Shown here piece by piece: positions 16,215-22,849 of a stretch of DNA of 38,590 nt. Below the pieces are notes generated by a model. It saw only the letters and a list, made by a program, of their open reading frames with translations. It was not told the DNA's origin and searched no databases. This DNA comes from DATAXV01 sp036272915. Lineage in GTDB: Bacteria; Chloroflexota; Dormibacteria; Dormibacterales; Dormibacteraceae. Position numbers and translations under genes: made by a program. Position 1 is the stretch's first letter, and each line of letters starts with the position of its first letter. The stretch covers positions 1-38,590 of the forward strand of contig DATAXV010000077.1 in NCBI GenBank assembly GCA_036272915.1. Reading direction: 5' to 3'.

Positions 16215-17357
16215 CTACCAGTCGGCGACGCTGCCGTCCGACTCGTGGGTGAGCTCGCCGCCGAGCTCCTCGACGTAGCGGCTCATCCTCGCCACCTCCT
16301 TCTCTTCGACCTCGATGCCAAGGCCGGGCGCCTCGGACAGCTCGACGAAGCCGTCCCGCAGCGTCCACGAAGGCTGGGCCACGTCGAAGAGGTGGTGGGG
16401 CCCGACCGACTCCTGGATCAGGAGGTTGGGGATGGCGGCGTCGACCTGGAGGCAGGCGCTGAGCGCGACCGGGCCGATCGCGCAGTGGGGGGCGAGGTGG
16501 ACGTAGTAGACCTCGGCCATGGCGGCGATCCGGCGCAGCTCGCTGATGCCGCCGGCGTGGGCCCCGTCGGGCTGGATGTAGGCGCAGGCCTGGCTCTCCA
16601 GCAGCGGCCGGAACTCCCACCTGGTCAGCAGTCGCTCGCCGCTGGCGATGGGGAAGCTGACGTGGTCGGAGACCAGCTTCAGCGCGTCGACGTTGTCCTG
16701 GGGGACCGGCTCCTCGACGAACATCGGACGCATGTCGCGCATCTCGTTGCAGATCTCGATGGCCAGCGCCGGCGTCATCTTGCCGTGGAAGTCGAAGGCC
16801 AGCTCGACCTCGGGGCCGACCCACTCGCGCATCATCCGGGCGCGGTCGACGAACTCGTCGATCCGGGCCGGCGCCTCGTGCCCCCGCCAGGTGCCGCCTG
16901 GCCCCATCTTGAACGCGGTGTAGCCTCCCTCCCGGAGCAGGAGGTCGAGGCGCTCCCGGGCCTGTGCCAGCCCCTCCTCGCTCCGGTCGTGGATGCCCCA
17001 GTGCGCGTAGATGCGCACCCGGTCGCGGGTGGGCCCGCCGAGGAGGCGGTGGACGGGGACGCCGTAGTGCTTGCCGGCGATGTCCCAGAGCGCCTGGTCG
17101 ATGCCGGAGATGGCGCTCATGAGGATGGCGCCGCCGCGGAAGAAGGCGGAGCGATACATGTGCTGCCAGTGGTGCTCGATCGGGAGCGGATCCTTGCCGA
17201 CCAGGTAGTCGGCGAGCTCCTCAACCGCGGCCATACCGCTCTTCGGCTTGCCCTCCAGGGTGCTTTCGCCCCAGCCGACGATGCCCTCGTCGGTGGATAT
17301 CTTGACCAGACGCATCCGAGGACGGGGAAAGAACTGCTCCACCCTGGTGACTCTCAT
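16215..17357 (-). CDS. Enolase-superfamily sugar-acid dehydratase (D-galactonate dehydratase-like)
   Basis: This 380-residue mandelate-racemase/muconate-lactonizing family enzyme resembles DgoD throughout. Visible features are FRGGAILMSAISGIDQALWDI, the metal ligand Asp189 with His191 (FDFHGK), Glu215/216 (VEEPVPQ), Glu241 (SGERL), IQPDGAHAGGI, the catalytic His291 (LAPHC), and the ending GSVADW. DgoD-type enzymes dehydrate an aldonate such as D-galactonate to its 2-keto-3-deoxy acid. ATG 17357 has AGGAGG at 17363-17368, 5 nt upstream, so the longer frame to 17405 is rejected. It is divergent from the TrpB2-like gene. The exact substrate is uncertain, since family members act on many acid sugars, but the nearby lactonase would supply an aldonate. 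Confidence 0.85.
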   Translation of the reverse strand: MRVTRVEQFFPRPRMRLVKISTDEGIVGWGESTLEGKPKSGMAAVEELADYLVGKDPLPIEHHWQHMYRSAFFRGGAILMSAISGIDQALWDIAGKHYGVPVHRLLGGPTRDRVRIYAHWGIHDRSEEGLAQARERLDLLLREGGYTAFKMGPGGTWRGHEAPARIDEFVDRARMMREWVGPEVELAFDFHGKMTPALAIEICNEMRDMRPMFVEEPVPQDNVDALKLVSDHVSFPIASGERLLTRWEFRPLLESQACAYIQPDGAHAGGISELRRIAAMAEVYYVHLAPHCAIGPVALSACLQVDAAIPNLLIQESVGPHHLFDVAQPSWTLRDGFVELSEAPGLGIEVEEKEVARMSRYVEELGGELTHESDGSVADW

Positions 17358-17459
17358 AACGGCCTCCTGAATGGCGTTTCCAGCGGGGGCTTCCGTCCCC
17401 TTCATCTAAGCAAGCGACCCGGTGCTGCCGCACGGAAGCGGGCGGAGGTGTGGCGGCTG

Positions 17460-17488
17460 TTGTGCGGTTACCCTTGCGCGCCTATAGT
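17460..17488 (+). promoter_or_regulatory. Sigma-70-like promoter of the TrpB2-like gene
   Basis: TTGTGC (17460-17465), a 17-nt spacer and TATAGT (17483-17488) make a good promoter. The transcript would start near 17495, at the foot of the hairpin described next. Confidence 0.6.
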
Positions 17489-17491
17489 GCG

Positions 17492-17522
17492 GAAGCGGCC
17501 GTCTCCGGCCGCTTCTGGCCGG
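17492..17522 (+). promoter_or_regulatory. Two mutually exclusive hairpins in the TrpB2 leader
   Basis: Hairpin 1 has GAAGCGGCCG (17492-17501) paired with CGGCCGCTTC (17506-17515), a perfect 10-bp stem with a TCTC loop. Hairpin 2 has CCGGCC (17505-17510) paired with GGCCGG (17517-17522). They share bases 17505-17515, so only one can form. The AGGAGGTG ribosome site lies just downstream, before ATG 17552. This could be a 5' stabilising stem or an attenuator-like switch; the sequence does not decide. Confidence 0.4.
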
Positions 17523-17551
17523 TGGCTTCTTGAACAGGAGGTGGGCGACCG

Positions 17552-18913
17552 ATGAAGAAGGTTCTGCTGACCGAGGCCGACCTGCCCGAGCGCTGGTACA
17601 ACATCCTGCCGGACCTCCCCGAGCCGCCCGCCCCGTACCTGCACCCGGTGACGATGCAGCCCATGGGTCCGGCGGACCTCGCCCCGATCTTCCCGCAGGC
17701 GATCATCGCCCAGGAGGTTTCCCATGAGCGCTGGATCGAGATCCCCGACGAGGTCAGGGACATCTACCGGATGTGGCGCCCGAGCCCTCTCTACCGGGCC
17801 GACCGGCTGGAGAAGGCGCTCGACACGCCGGCCCACATCTACTACAAGTACGAGGGCGTCTCGCCGGCGGGCTCGCACAAGCCCAACACCGCCGTCGCCC
17901 AGGCCTACTACAACGCCAAGGAGGGCGTGAGGCGGCTGGCCACCGAGACCGGTGCCGGGCAGTGGGGCTCCGCCCTCGCCTTCGCGGGCGCGCTCTTCGG
18001 CCTCGAGGTGACCGTCTACATGGTCCGCGTCTCCTACGACCAGAAGCCCTACCGCCGGGCGATGATGGAGGCCTGGGGGGCCACCGTCTACTCCTCGCCG
18101 ACCGACCGGACCAACGGTGGCCGCGGCATCCTCGCCAAGGACCCCGACTCGCCAGGCAGCCTCGGCATCGCCATCTCCGAGGCGGTCGAGGACGCCGCCA
18201 TGCGCGAGGACACCAAGTACTCGCTGGGCTCGGTGGTGAACCACGTGCTGCTCCACCAGACCGTCATCGGCCTGGAGGCGAAGAAGCAGATGGAGATGGT
18301 CGGGGAATATCCCGACGTGATCATCGGCTGCGTCGGCGGCGGTTCCAACTTCGCCGGACTGAGCTACCCCTTCGTCGCCGACAAGCTCGGCGGCGAGCGG
18401 CCGGCCACCCGCTTCATCGCTGCGGAGCCGGCGGCCTGCCCGACGCTCACCCGGGGCACCTACGCCTACGACTTCGGCGACACCGCCGGGGTCGGGCCGG
18501 TGGCGATGATGTACACGCTCGGTCACAACTTCGTGCCCGACCCGATCCACGCCGGAGGGCTCCGGTACCACGGCGACGCGCCCTCGATCTGCACCCTGGT
18601 CAAGCACCAGGTCATCGAGCCGCGCGCCTACAAGCAGAACGAGTGCTTCGCCGAGGCGGTGCGCTTCGCCCGGTGCGAGGGCTTCCTGCCCGGGCCGGAG
18701 CCGTCACATGCGCTGCGAGCGGTGGCCGAGGAGGCGGCGGCGGCACGCGAGGCCGGTGAGGCGAAGGTGATCCTCTTCGGGCTCTCCGGCCACGGCCACT
18801 TCGACATGTCCGCGTACGACGCCTACCTGGCGGGCAAGCTCGAGGACATGGAGCTGCCGCAGGCGAGGATCGAGGAGGCGATCAGCGAGCTGCCGAAGGT
18901 TCCCGCCGGGTAG
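17552..18913 (+). CDS. trpB: TrpB2-type tryptophan synthase beta-like PLP enzyme
   Basis: This 453-residue fold-type II PLP enzyme matches the TrpB2 (TrpB-like) branch rather than canonical TrpB. It has the long N-terminal extension LPERWYNILPDLPEPPAPYLHP, RPSPLYRADRLEKAL, the PLP lysine Lys110 in GSHKPNTA, ETGAGQWGSALAFAG and the phosphate-binding CVGGGSNFAG. TrpB2 makes tryptophan from indole and serine, often without TrpA, or acts as a serine deaminase or indole salvage enzyme. No trpA or other trp gene is near. The ribosome site AGGAGGTG lies 9 nt before the ATG. It stands between two VapBC modules and divergently from the galactonate-dehydratase-like gene, so its role here is unclear. 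Confidence 0.88.
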   Translation: MKKVLLTEADLPERWYNILPDLPEPPAPYLHPVTMQPMGPADLAPIFPQAIIAQEVSHERWIEIPDEVRDIYRMWRPSPLYRADRLEKALDTPAHIYYKYEGVSPAGSHKPNTAVAQAYYNAKEGVRRLATETGAGQWGSALAFAGALFGLEVTVYMVRVSYDQKPYRRAMMEAWGATVYSSPTDRTNGGRGILAKDPDSPGSLGIAISEAVEDAAMREDTKYSLGSVVNHVLLHQTVIGLEAKKQMEMVGEYPDVIIGCVGGGSNFAGLSYPFVADKLGGERPATRFIAAEPAACPTLTRGTYAYDFGDTAGVGPVAMMYTLGHNFVPDPIHAGGLRYHGDAPSICTLVKHQVIEPRAYKQNECFAEAVRFARCEGFLPGPEPSHALRAVAEEAAAAREAGEAKVILFGLSGHGHFDMSAYDAYLAGKLEDMELPQARIEEAISELPKVPAG

Positions 18914-18928
18914 GGGGACTGTGTCCAG

Positions 18929-18957
18929 CCGGCCTGCGGCCGATAGCTGAGGGCCGG
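18929..18957 (+). terminator. Possible hairpin after the TrpB2-like gene
   Basis: CCGGCC (18929-18934) and GGCCGG (18952-18957) could pair across a 17-nt loop shortly after the stop at 18,913. The stem is short and has no T-run, so this is only a weak candidate. Confidence 0.25.
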
Positions 18958-19014
18958 TCAGCAGGCCCGACTTGGCTGGCAACGGGAGATGGCTGACCGC
19001 GGCGCCAGTCTGGG

Positions 19015-19428
19015 TCAGTCGATGGCGCCGGCTGGGACCACCCACTGACACGGCTGTCCAGTCACCTCGGAGATGAGGTCGAAGTCGGCATCGTAGTGCA
19101 GGAGCGTCACCGCCGCCTCCTCAGCAGCAGCCGCGATGAGCAGATCAGGGACCTTCCTCCCCCGCTGATGGCGCGCACACAGCAATCGCTGAACTTGGCG
19201 AGCGCGCCGCATATGCGCCGCGGTCACTTCGACGAGGTCGAACACCTGTAGAGCTCCGAGAAGCCGGTCCCACTCGGCCACGTTGCGAGCCGAGAATCCC
19301 ACCTCCAGGTCCGACATCGCACTGCGCCCAACTCGGCCGGACCTCAGCAGCGGTTCAACGACGGCGCGAACCTCGCGACGGGTCAGGCGCGTGATAACAC
19401 TGGTGTCTGCAAGATGACTCAGCGCCAC
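19015..19428 (-). CDS. vapC: VapC-type PIN-domain toxin (second module)
   Basis: This 137-residue PIN-domain nuclease starts at GTG 19428 within the end of its antitoxin gene. Acidic residues are Asp8 (LADTS), Glu42 (SDLEVGF), Asp95 (KVPDLL) and Asp113/Asp115 (HYDADFD). It ends CQWVVPAGAID. It is clearly related to the toxin at 15,734-16,156: both begin (M)AL, share ADTS, PDL, HYDxDFD, VTGQ and WVVP, and use the same GCGTGGCGCTGA overlap with the antitoxin. The two modules point towards each other. Confidence 0.88.
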   Translation of the reverse strand: MALSHLADTSVITRLTRREVRAVVEPLLRSGRVGRSAMSDLEVGFSARNVAEWDRLLGALQVFDLVEVTAAHMRRARQVQRLLCARHQRGRKVPDLLIAAAAEEAAVTLLHYDADFDLISEVTGQPCQWVVPAGAID

Positions 19429-19613
19429 GCGGCAGTTCGGTCGTCGAATTCGCCGCCGGCGAGTGCGTCCAGAGCAGCTGTTATTCGTCCCGCCCGTTCC
19501 TGGGTGGCGCGCCGGAGTGCGGTGTTGATGGTCTCCTTGATAGTGTCCGTGCCCAGTTCTGCTCGGGCCGCTTCAAGGGCACTCTCGTCAATATCCACCA
19601 GATGCTTGGCCAC
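19419..19613 (-). CDS. vapB: VapB-type antitoxin (second module)
   Basis: This is a 64-residue antitoxin. GTG 19613 is preferred as start because TATACT ends 6 nt before it and the sequence from there is the complete ribbon-helix-helix unit: VAKHLVDIDESALEAARAEL, then a KETINTALRRATQER helix. It ends GGEFDDRTAAWR, the same AWR end as the other module. A longer frame up to 19,763 exists but lacks family sequence. It overlaps vapC by 10 nt. Confidence 0.85.
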   Translation of the reverse strand: MAKHLVDIDESALEAARAELGTDTIKETINTALRRATQERAGRITAALDALAGGEFDDRTAAWR

Positions 19614-20116
19614 GACTTCAGTATATACCGGCAGGCATGCGGTATATCCAGAGGGCTGGCAGCGGCCCGACGTCCCCATTTCGCCATTCGCAAGGTCCTC
19701 CGACTGGGCTTGGGCAGAAGTTGACTCATCGAATGCGAACCGGTGGACGATCCGGTCGCCCAAGGCGACGACGTGTAGGCGGAAGCGAAGGCGAGGTAGT
19801 TGGCGGAGGCTGCGATGAAATCGTGGTAGGCGGCATGGCGCCGCTGGTGGACTGCGCCTCTGGTCGCACTGCGCTCACGAACCGTTTCAACGGCAATCGC
19901 CGTTAGCGCAGTCAGGAAGGACGCTCCTAGCGCAGTTGCAACCACCAGCCACGCAGTGTCGTGTGGAAATTTTGCGAGACAGCCGGCGGCAAACCCAAGC
20001 ACCACAGTCGCCAGGACGAGCGCAGCCGTCGCAGTCGCCGTGGTGACGCCCCTGAGACCCGCCACGGCTGGAAGGCGAGCAGTAAGCGGATCCGGGCCAG
20101 CCAGGAGCCAGGTCAT
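19481..20116 (-). CDS. Hypothetical membrane protein, probably 3'-disrupted by the VapBC module
   Basis: The frame from ATG 20116 encodes two likely transmembrane helices: residues about 27-48 (TAALVLATVVLGFAAGCLA) and 54-76 (TAWLVVATALGASFLTALTAI). A charged stretch follows, then RRHAAYHDFIAASANYLAFASAY, which looks like a real soluble helix. Beyond about residue 120 the sequence loses protein character and the frame runs through the vapB2 promoter and coding region in another register. The membrane gene may have lost its 3' end when the VapBC cassette arrived. No ribosome site is obvious and I do not recognise a family. The first 120 residues are plausible; the rest is probably not real coding sequence. 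Confidence 0.35.
   Translation of the reverse strand: MTWLLAGPDPLTARLPAVAGLRGVTTATATAALVLATVVLGFAAGCLAKFPHDTAWLVVATALGASFLTALTAIAVETVRERSATRGAVHQRRHAAYHDFIAASANYLAFASAYTSSPWATGSSTGSHSMSQLLPKPSRRTLRMAKWGRRAAASPLDIPHACRYILKSWPSIWWILTRVPLKRPEQNWARTLSRRPSTPHSGAPPRNGRDE
19620..19647 (-). promoter_or_regulatory. vapB2 promoter and palindromic operator
   Basis: ATATACCG (19623-19630) and CGGTATAT (19640-19647) form a perfect 8-bp inverted repeat with a 9-nt spacer. On the minus strand the -10 TATACT (complement of 19620-19625) overlaps the palindrome edge and ends 6 nt before GTG 19613. This is a likely VapBC autoregulatory operator. Confidence 0.6.
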
Positions 20117-20234
20117 TGAGCCTGCGCCCCGGGACCGGTCCGTCGGCGGAGGCGGAGGTAGAGCCGCAGGGCGTCTCGGGCCGCGCGCGCTTGATATCGC
20201 CTGGAGTTGTCCTCTTATCGATCAGGCAGGGCCC

Positions 20235-20260
20235 AGTAGTAGCCGGCTCCGAGTACTACT
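20235..20260 (-). terminator. Hairpin at the end of the crotonase-fold gene
   Basis: AGTAGTA (20235-20241) and TACTACT (20254-20260) form a 7-bp stem with a 12-nt loop overlapping the stop codon of the minus-strand gene (20256-20258). No T-run follows in that direction. Confidence 0.3.
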
Positions 20261-21038
20261 CGCCTCTCCACACCGGCTGGCGCTTTTCCAAGAAGGCCTG
20301 CATGCCCTCCTGGGCGTCGCAGGTCATGGCGTTCTCGGCCATCGTCTCCGACATCAGCTGGTAGGCCTCCGACTGGGGCAGGTCGATCTGTCGATAGAAG
20401 GCGTGCTTGCCGATCTTCAGCGTCAGCCGGCTGGCCGTGCCGATCCGCGTCGCCAGGTCGAGGGCGGCGGCGTCGAGGTCCTCGGCCGCCACGACCCGGT
20501 TGACCAGGCCCCAGTCGGCAGCGGTCTGGGCGTCGATGGGGGAGCCGGTCAGGAGCATCTCCAGCGCCCGCCTCCTCCCGATGACGCGGCTGACGGCGAC
20601 CGCCGGAGTCGAGCAGAAGAGCCCGATCTTGACGCCCGGGGTGGCGAACGTCGCGTTGTCGGCGGCGATGGCCAGGTCGCAGGAGGCGACCAGCTGGCAG
20701 CCGGCGGCGGTGGCTATGCCCTGGACGGCCGCGATCACCGGCTGGCGGATGCGCTGGACCGTCTCCATCATCCGGGTGCAGACGGCGAAGATCTCCTGCT
20801 CGACCTCGAGCGTGCGGTCGACCATCTCCCGCAGGTCGTGGCCGGAGGAGAAGACCGGGCCCTCGGCGCGAAGGACGACGGCATGGATCTCGGGACGGTC
20901 GTTCAGGCGCTCGAGCTCGGCGGTCAGCTCGAGCATCAGCACCTGGGAGAGGGCGTTCCGCTGCCGGGGGCGGTCCAGCGTGATCAGGGCGACCGGGCCC
21001 CGATCCTCGACGCGAAGGTTGTGCAGTTCCACGGCCAT
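20256..21038 (-). CDS. Enoyl-CoA hydratase/isomerase (crotonase) family, ECHDC3-like, catalytic Glu residues missing
   Basis: This 260-residue crotonase-fold protein has the CoA/oxyanion-hole segments SSGHDLREM (residues 64-72) and QGIATAAGCQL (106-116). In classical hydratases two Glu residues act as acid and base, one in the GGGCEL segment and one in QPEILLG. Here they are Gln115 (AGCQL) and Gly135 (TPGVKIG). The SSGHDL motif and overall pattern resemble the ECHDC3 group. It therefore probably does not hydrate enoyl-CoA; isomerase, hydrolase or non-catalytic roles are possible. ATG 21038 is chosen because the domain starts there and TATACC lies 6 nt upstream, with an ATGACA -35 at 17 nt; the longer frame to 21,209 has no family sequence. 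It is divergent from the sulfatase cluster. Confidence 0.85.
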   Translation of the reverse strand: MAVELHNLRVEDRGPVALITLDRPRQRNALSQVLMLELTAELERLNDRPEIHAVVLRAEGPVFSSGHDLREMVDRTLEVEQEIFAVCTRMMETVQRIRQPVIAAVQGIATAAGCQLVASCDLAIAADNATFATPGVKIGLFCSTPAVAVSRVIGRRRALEMLLTGSPIDAQTAADWGLVNRVVAAEDLDAAALDLATRIGTASRLTLKIGKHAFYRQIDLPQSEAYQLMSETMAENAMTCDAQEGMQAFLEKRQPVWRGE

Positions 21039-21044
21039 GGCTCC

Positions 21045-21073
21045 GGTATACACGGCGGGCCTGACCTTGTCAT
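21045..21073 (-). promoter_or_regulatory. Promoter of the crotonase-fold gene
   Basis: On the minus strand ATGACA (complement of 21068-21073), a 17-nt spacer and TATACC (complement of 21045-21050) form a sigma-70-like promoter. Its -10 ends 6 nt before ATG 21038, which implies a leaderless or nearly leaderless mRNA. Confidence 0.55.
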
Positions 21074-21281
21074 CGCCCACGCCTCCCGCAGGCTCGTCCC
21101 ACCCATGCTCCGCGGACGTCAGATCAGGCAGCATATGCGGGGGAGTGGGGACGGGCCGCCGGTGACGGTGGGACGCCGTTCGGCGTAGCTTCGACACCGC
21201 CCGCTTCACGGGTTCGCGTGCAGTCCAGCATGCGGCGACGGCGTCGCAACGCTTCCGCCGCGCTCAAGGGAAGGGAAGGCG

Positions 21282-22823
21282 ATGGCAGTCCAGGATGGAG
21301 CGAGGCCGGGGGTCGAGAACGTCGTCCTCGTCGTCGCCGACAGCCTCAACCGGCACTTCCTTCCCTGCTTCGGCGGGACCACCGAGTTCGACCTGCCGAC
21401 GCCCAACATCGACCGGCTCGCCGCCCGCTCCATGCTCTTCGACACCCACTACGCGGGGAGCCTGCCCTGCATGCCCGCGCGGCGCGAGTTCCTGGCCGGG
21501 ATCCAGGAGTTCCCCTGGCGGCCCTGGGGGCCGATGGAGCCCTTCGACACCTCGCTGGCGCTGGCCGCGCGGCGGGCCGGCGTCCTCACCCAGCTCGTCA
21601 CCGACCACTACCACTACTTCCAGCACGGCAGCGGTGGCTACACCGACGACTACCACGGCTACGAGTTCATCCGGGGCCACGAGTTCGACACCTGGCGGAC
21701 GGCGCCGGCCGATCCCGACCCGGTCCTGCTCCGCCAGGTGCTGGCGGACGAGGCCGAGGGGCGCGACACCTTCCTCACCCGTGCCGCCTACGCTCGCAAC
21801 GTGGCCGGCTTTGGGGGCGAGGAGGACTTCTTCCCGGCTCGGGTGTTTCGGGCGGCGTCCGACTGGATCGCGGCCAACACCGAGAGCAAGCCCTGGCTGC
21901 TCGTCGTCGACAGCTTCGACATCCACGAGCCGTTCCACTGCCCCGAGCCCTACGCCTCGATGTTCTGGGGTGGCGACCCCCGCGACCCGGAGCTGACGGT
22001 CTGGCCCCGCTACGGCCGGATCTACGCCGGCGGCAGCGCCCTCGACGAGCGGCAGCTGGCCTTCGTCCGTGCCCAGTACGCGGGCAAGCTGGTGATGTGG
22101 GACCGCTGGTTCGGGACCCTGCTCGACGCGCTCGACCGGGCCGGGCTCTGGGATTCGACGATGGTCGTCCTCACCACCGACCACGGCCACTACCTGGGCG
22201 ATCACGGTTGGGTCGGCAAGCCGCCGGCCCCCGTCTACGACGTCCTCGCCCGGACGCCGCTCCTGATCAGCCACCCCGCCGCCGCGAGAGGCGGTCACAC
22301 TCAGGCCGTGACCAGCGCCGTCGACCTCTACGCGACCGTGCTCGAGGCGCTCGGTGCCGACCCCTCACCGGGACCGCACAGCCGCAGCCTGCTGCCGCTG
22401 CTGACCGGCGCCACCGACCGCCACCGTGACTGGGCCCTCTACGGCTACTGGGGCTGCTCGGCCAACGTCACCGACGGCGTTCACACCTATCACCGGCCCT
22501 ACCGGATCGGCGGCGAGGCGGCCTGCCACTCGACCATGCTGATCAACCCCTGGGAGTGGTTCACGCCGGTGGAGATGCCGGACCGCGTCGAGGCGGGCCG
22601 CTTCCTGTCCCACGCCACGTCCAGCGTCTGGCGGTACCGAACCCCGAGCCGGCCCACGCACGAGCGGCCGATGCTCTTCGACCTCGACGGCGACCCACTC
22701 CAGGACGACGACCTGGGGGGCCGCTCACCCGATGTCGAGCGCCGGATGGAGGCCCTCCTCCTCGAGGCGCTCACCGACCTCGGCGCCCCGCCCGAGATGC
22801 GCGGACAGCTTGGCTACGAATGA
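21282..22823 (+). CDS. Sulfatase, formylglycine (Cys) type
   Basis: This 513-residue sulfatase of the alkaline-phosphatase superfamily opens with a metal-binding Asp in VVLVVADSLNR (Asp20). It then has TPNIDRLAARS and the formylglycine signature LPCMPARREFL (residues 61-71), where Cys63 in CxPxR would be oxidised by a formylglycine-generating enzyme. Later come VVDSFDIHEPF and VVLTTDHGHYLGDHGWVGK with the Asp-His pair of the metal site. No signal peptide is visible, so it is probably cytoplasmic. GGGAAGG precedes ATG 21282. It is the first gene of a same-strand run: second sulfatase-fold gene, ThuA-like, ABM-like, SMP-30-like. The substrate is some sulfate ester and is not identifiable from sequence. 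No maturation enzyme is in the window. Confidence 0.9.
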   Translation: MAVQDGARPGVENVVLVVADSLNRHFLPCFGGTTEFDLPTPNIDRLAARSMLFDTHYAGSLPCMPARREFLAGIQEFPWRPWGPMEPFDTSLALAARRAGVLTQLVTDHYHYFQHGSGGYTDDYHGYEFIRGHEFDTWRTAPADPDPVLLRQVLADEAEGRDTFLTRAAYARNVAGFGGEEDFFPARVFRAASDWIAANTESKPWLLVVDSFDIHEPFHCPEPYASMFWGGDPRDPELTVWPRYGRIYAGGSALDERQLAFVRAQYAGKLVMWDRWFGTLLDALDRAGLWDSTMVVLTTDHGHYLGDHGWVGKPPAPVYDVLARTPLLISHPAAARGGHTQAVTSAVDLYATVLEALGADPSPGPHSRSLLPLLTGATDRHRDWALYGYWGCSANVTDGVHTYHRPYRIGGEAACHSTMLINPWEWFTPVEMPDRVEAGRFLSHATSSVWRYRTPSRPTHERPMLFDLDGDPLQDDDLGGRSPDVERRMEALLLEALTDLGAPPEMRGQLGYE

Positions 22824-22849
22824 ACGGATGTCGCTGACCTAGGAGAGAC

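Noticed and set aside
16245..17555. A 436-codon plus-strand frame opposite the dehydratase gene
   Set aside because: It is antisense to a gene with all catalytic motifs. Only its last 22 codons, in the TrpB2 leader, were kept for discussion as a possible leader peptide.
17552..18913. Tryptophan biosynthesis operon
   Set aside because: Only a TrpB2-type gene is present. No trpA, trpC, trpD or trpE lies nearby and the branch is known to act outside the standard operon.
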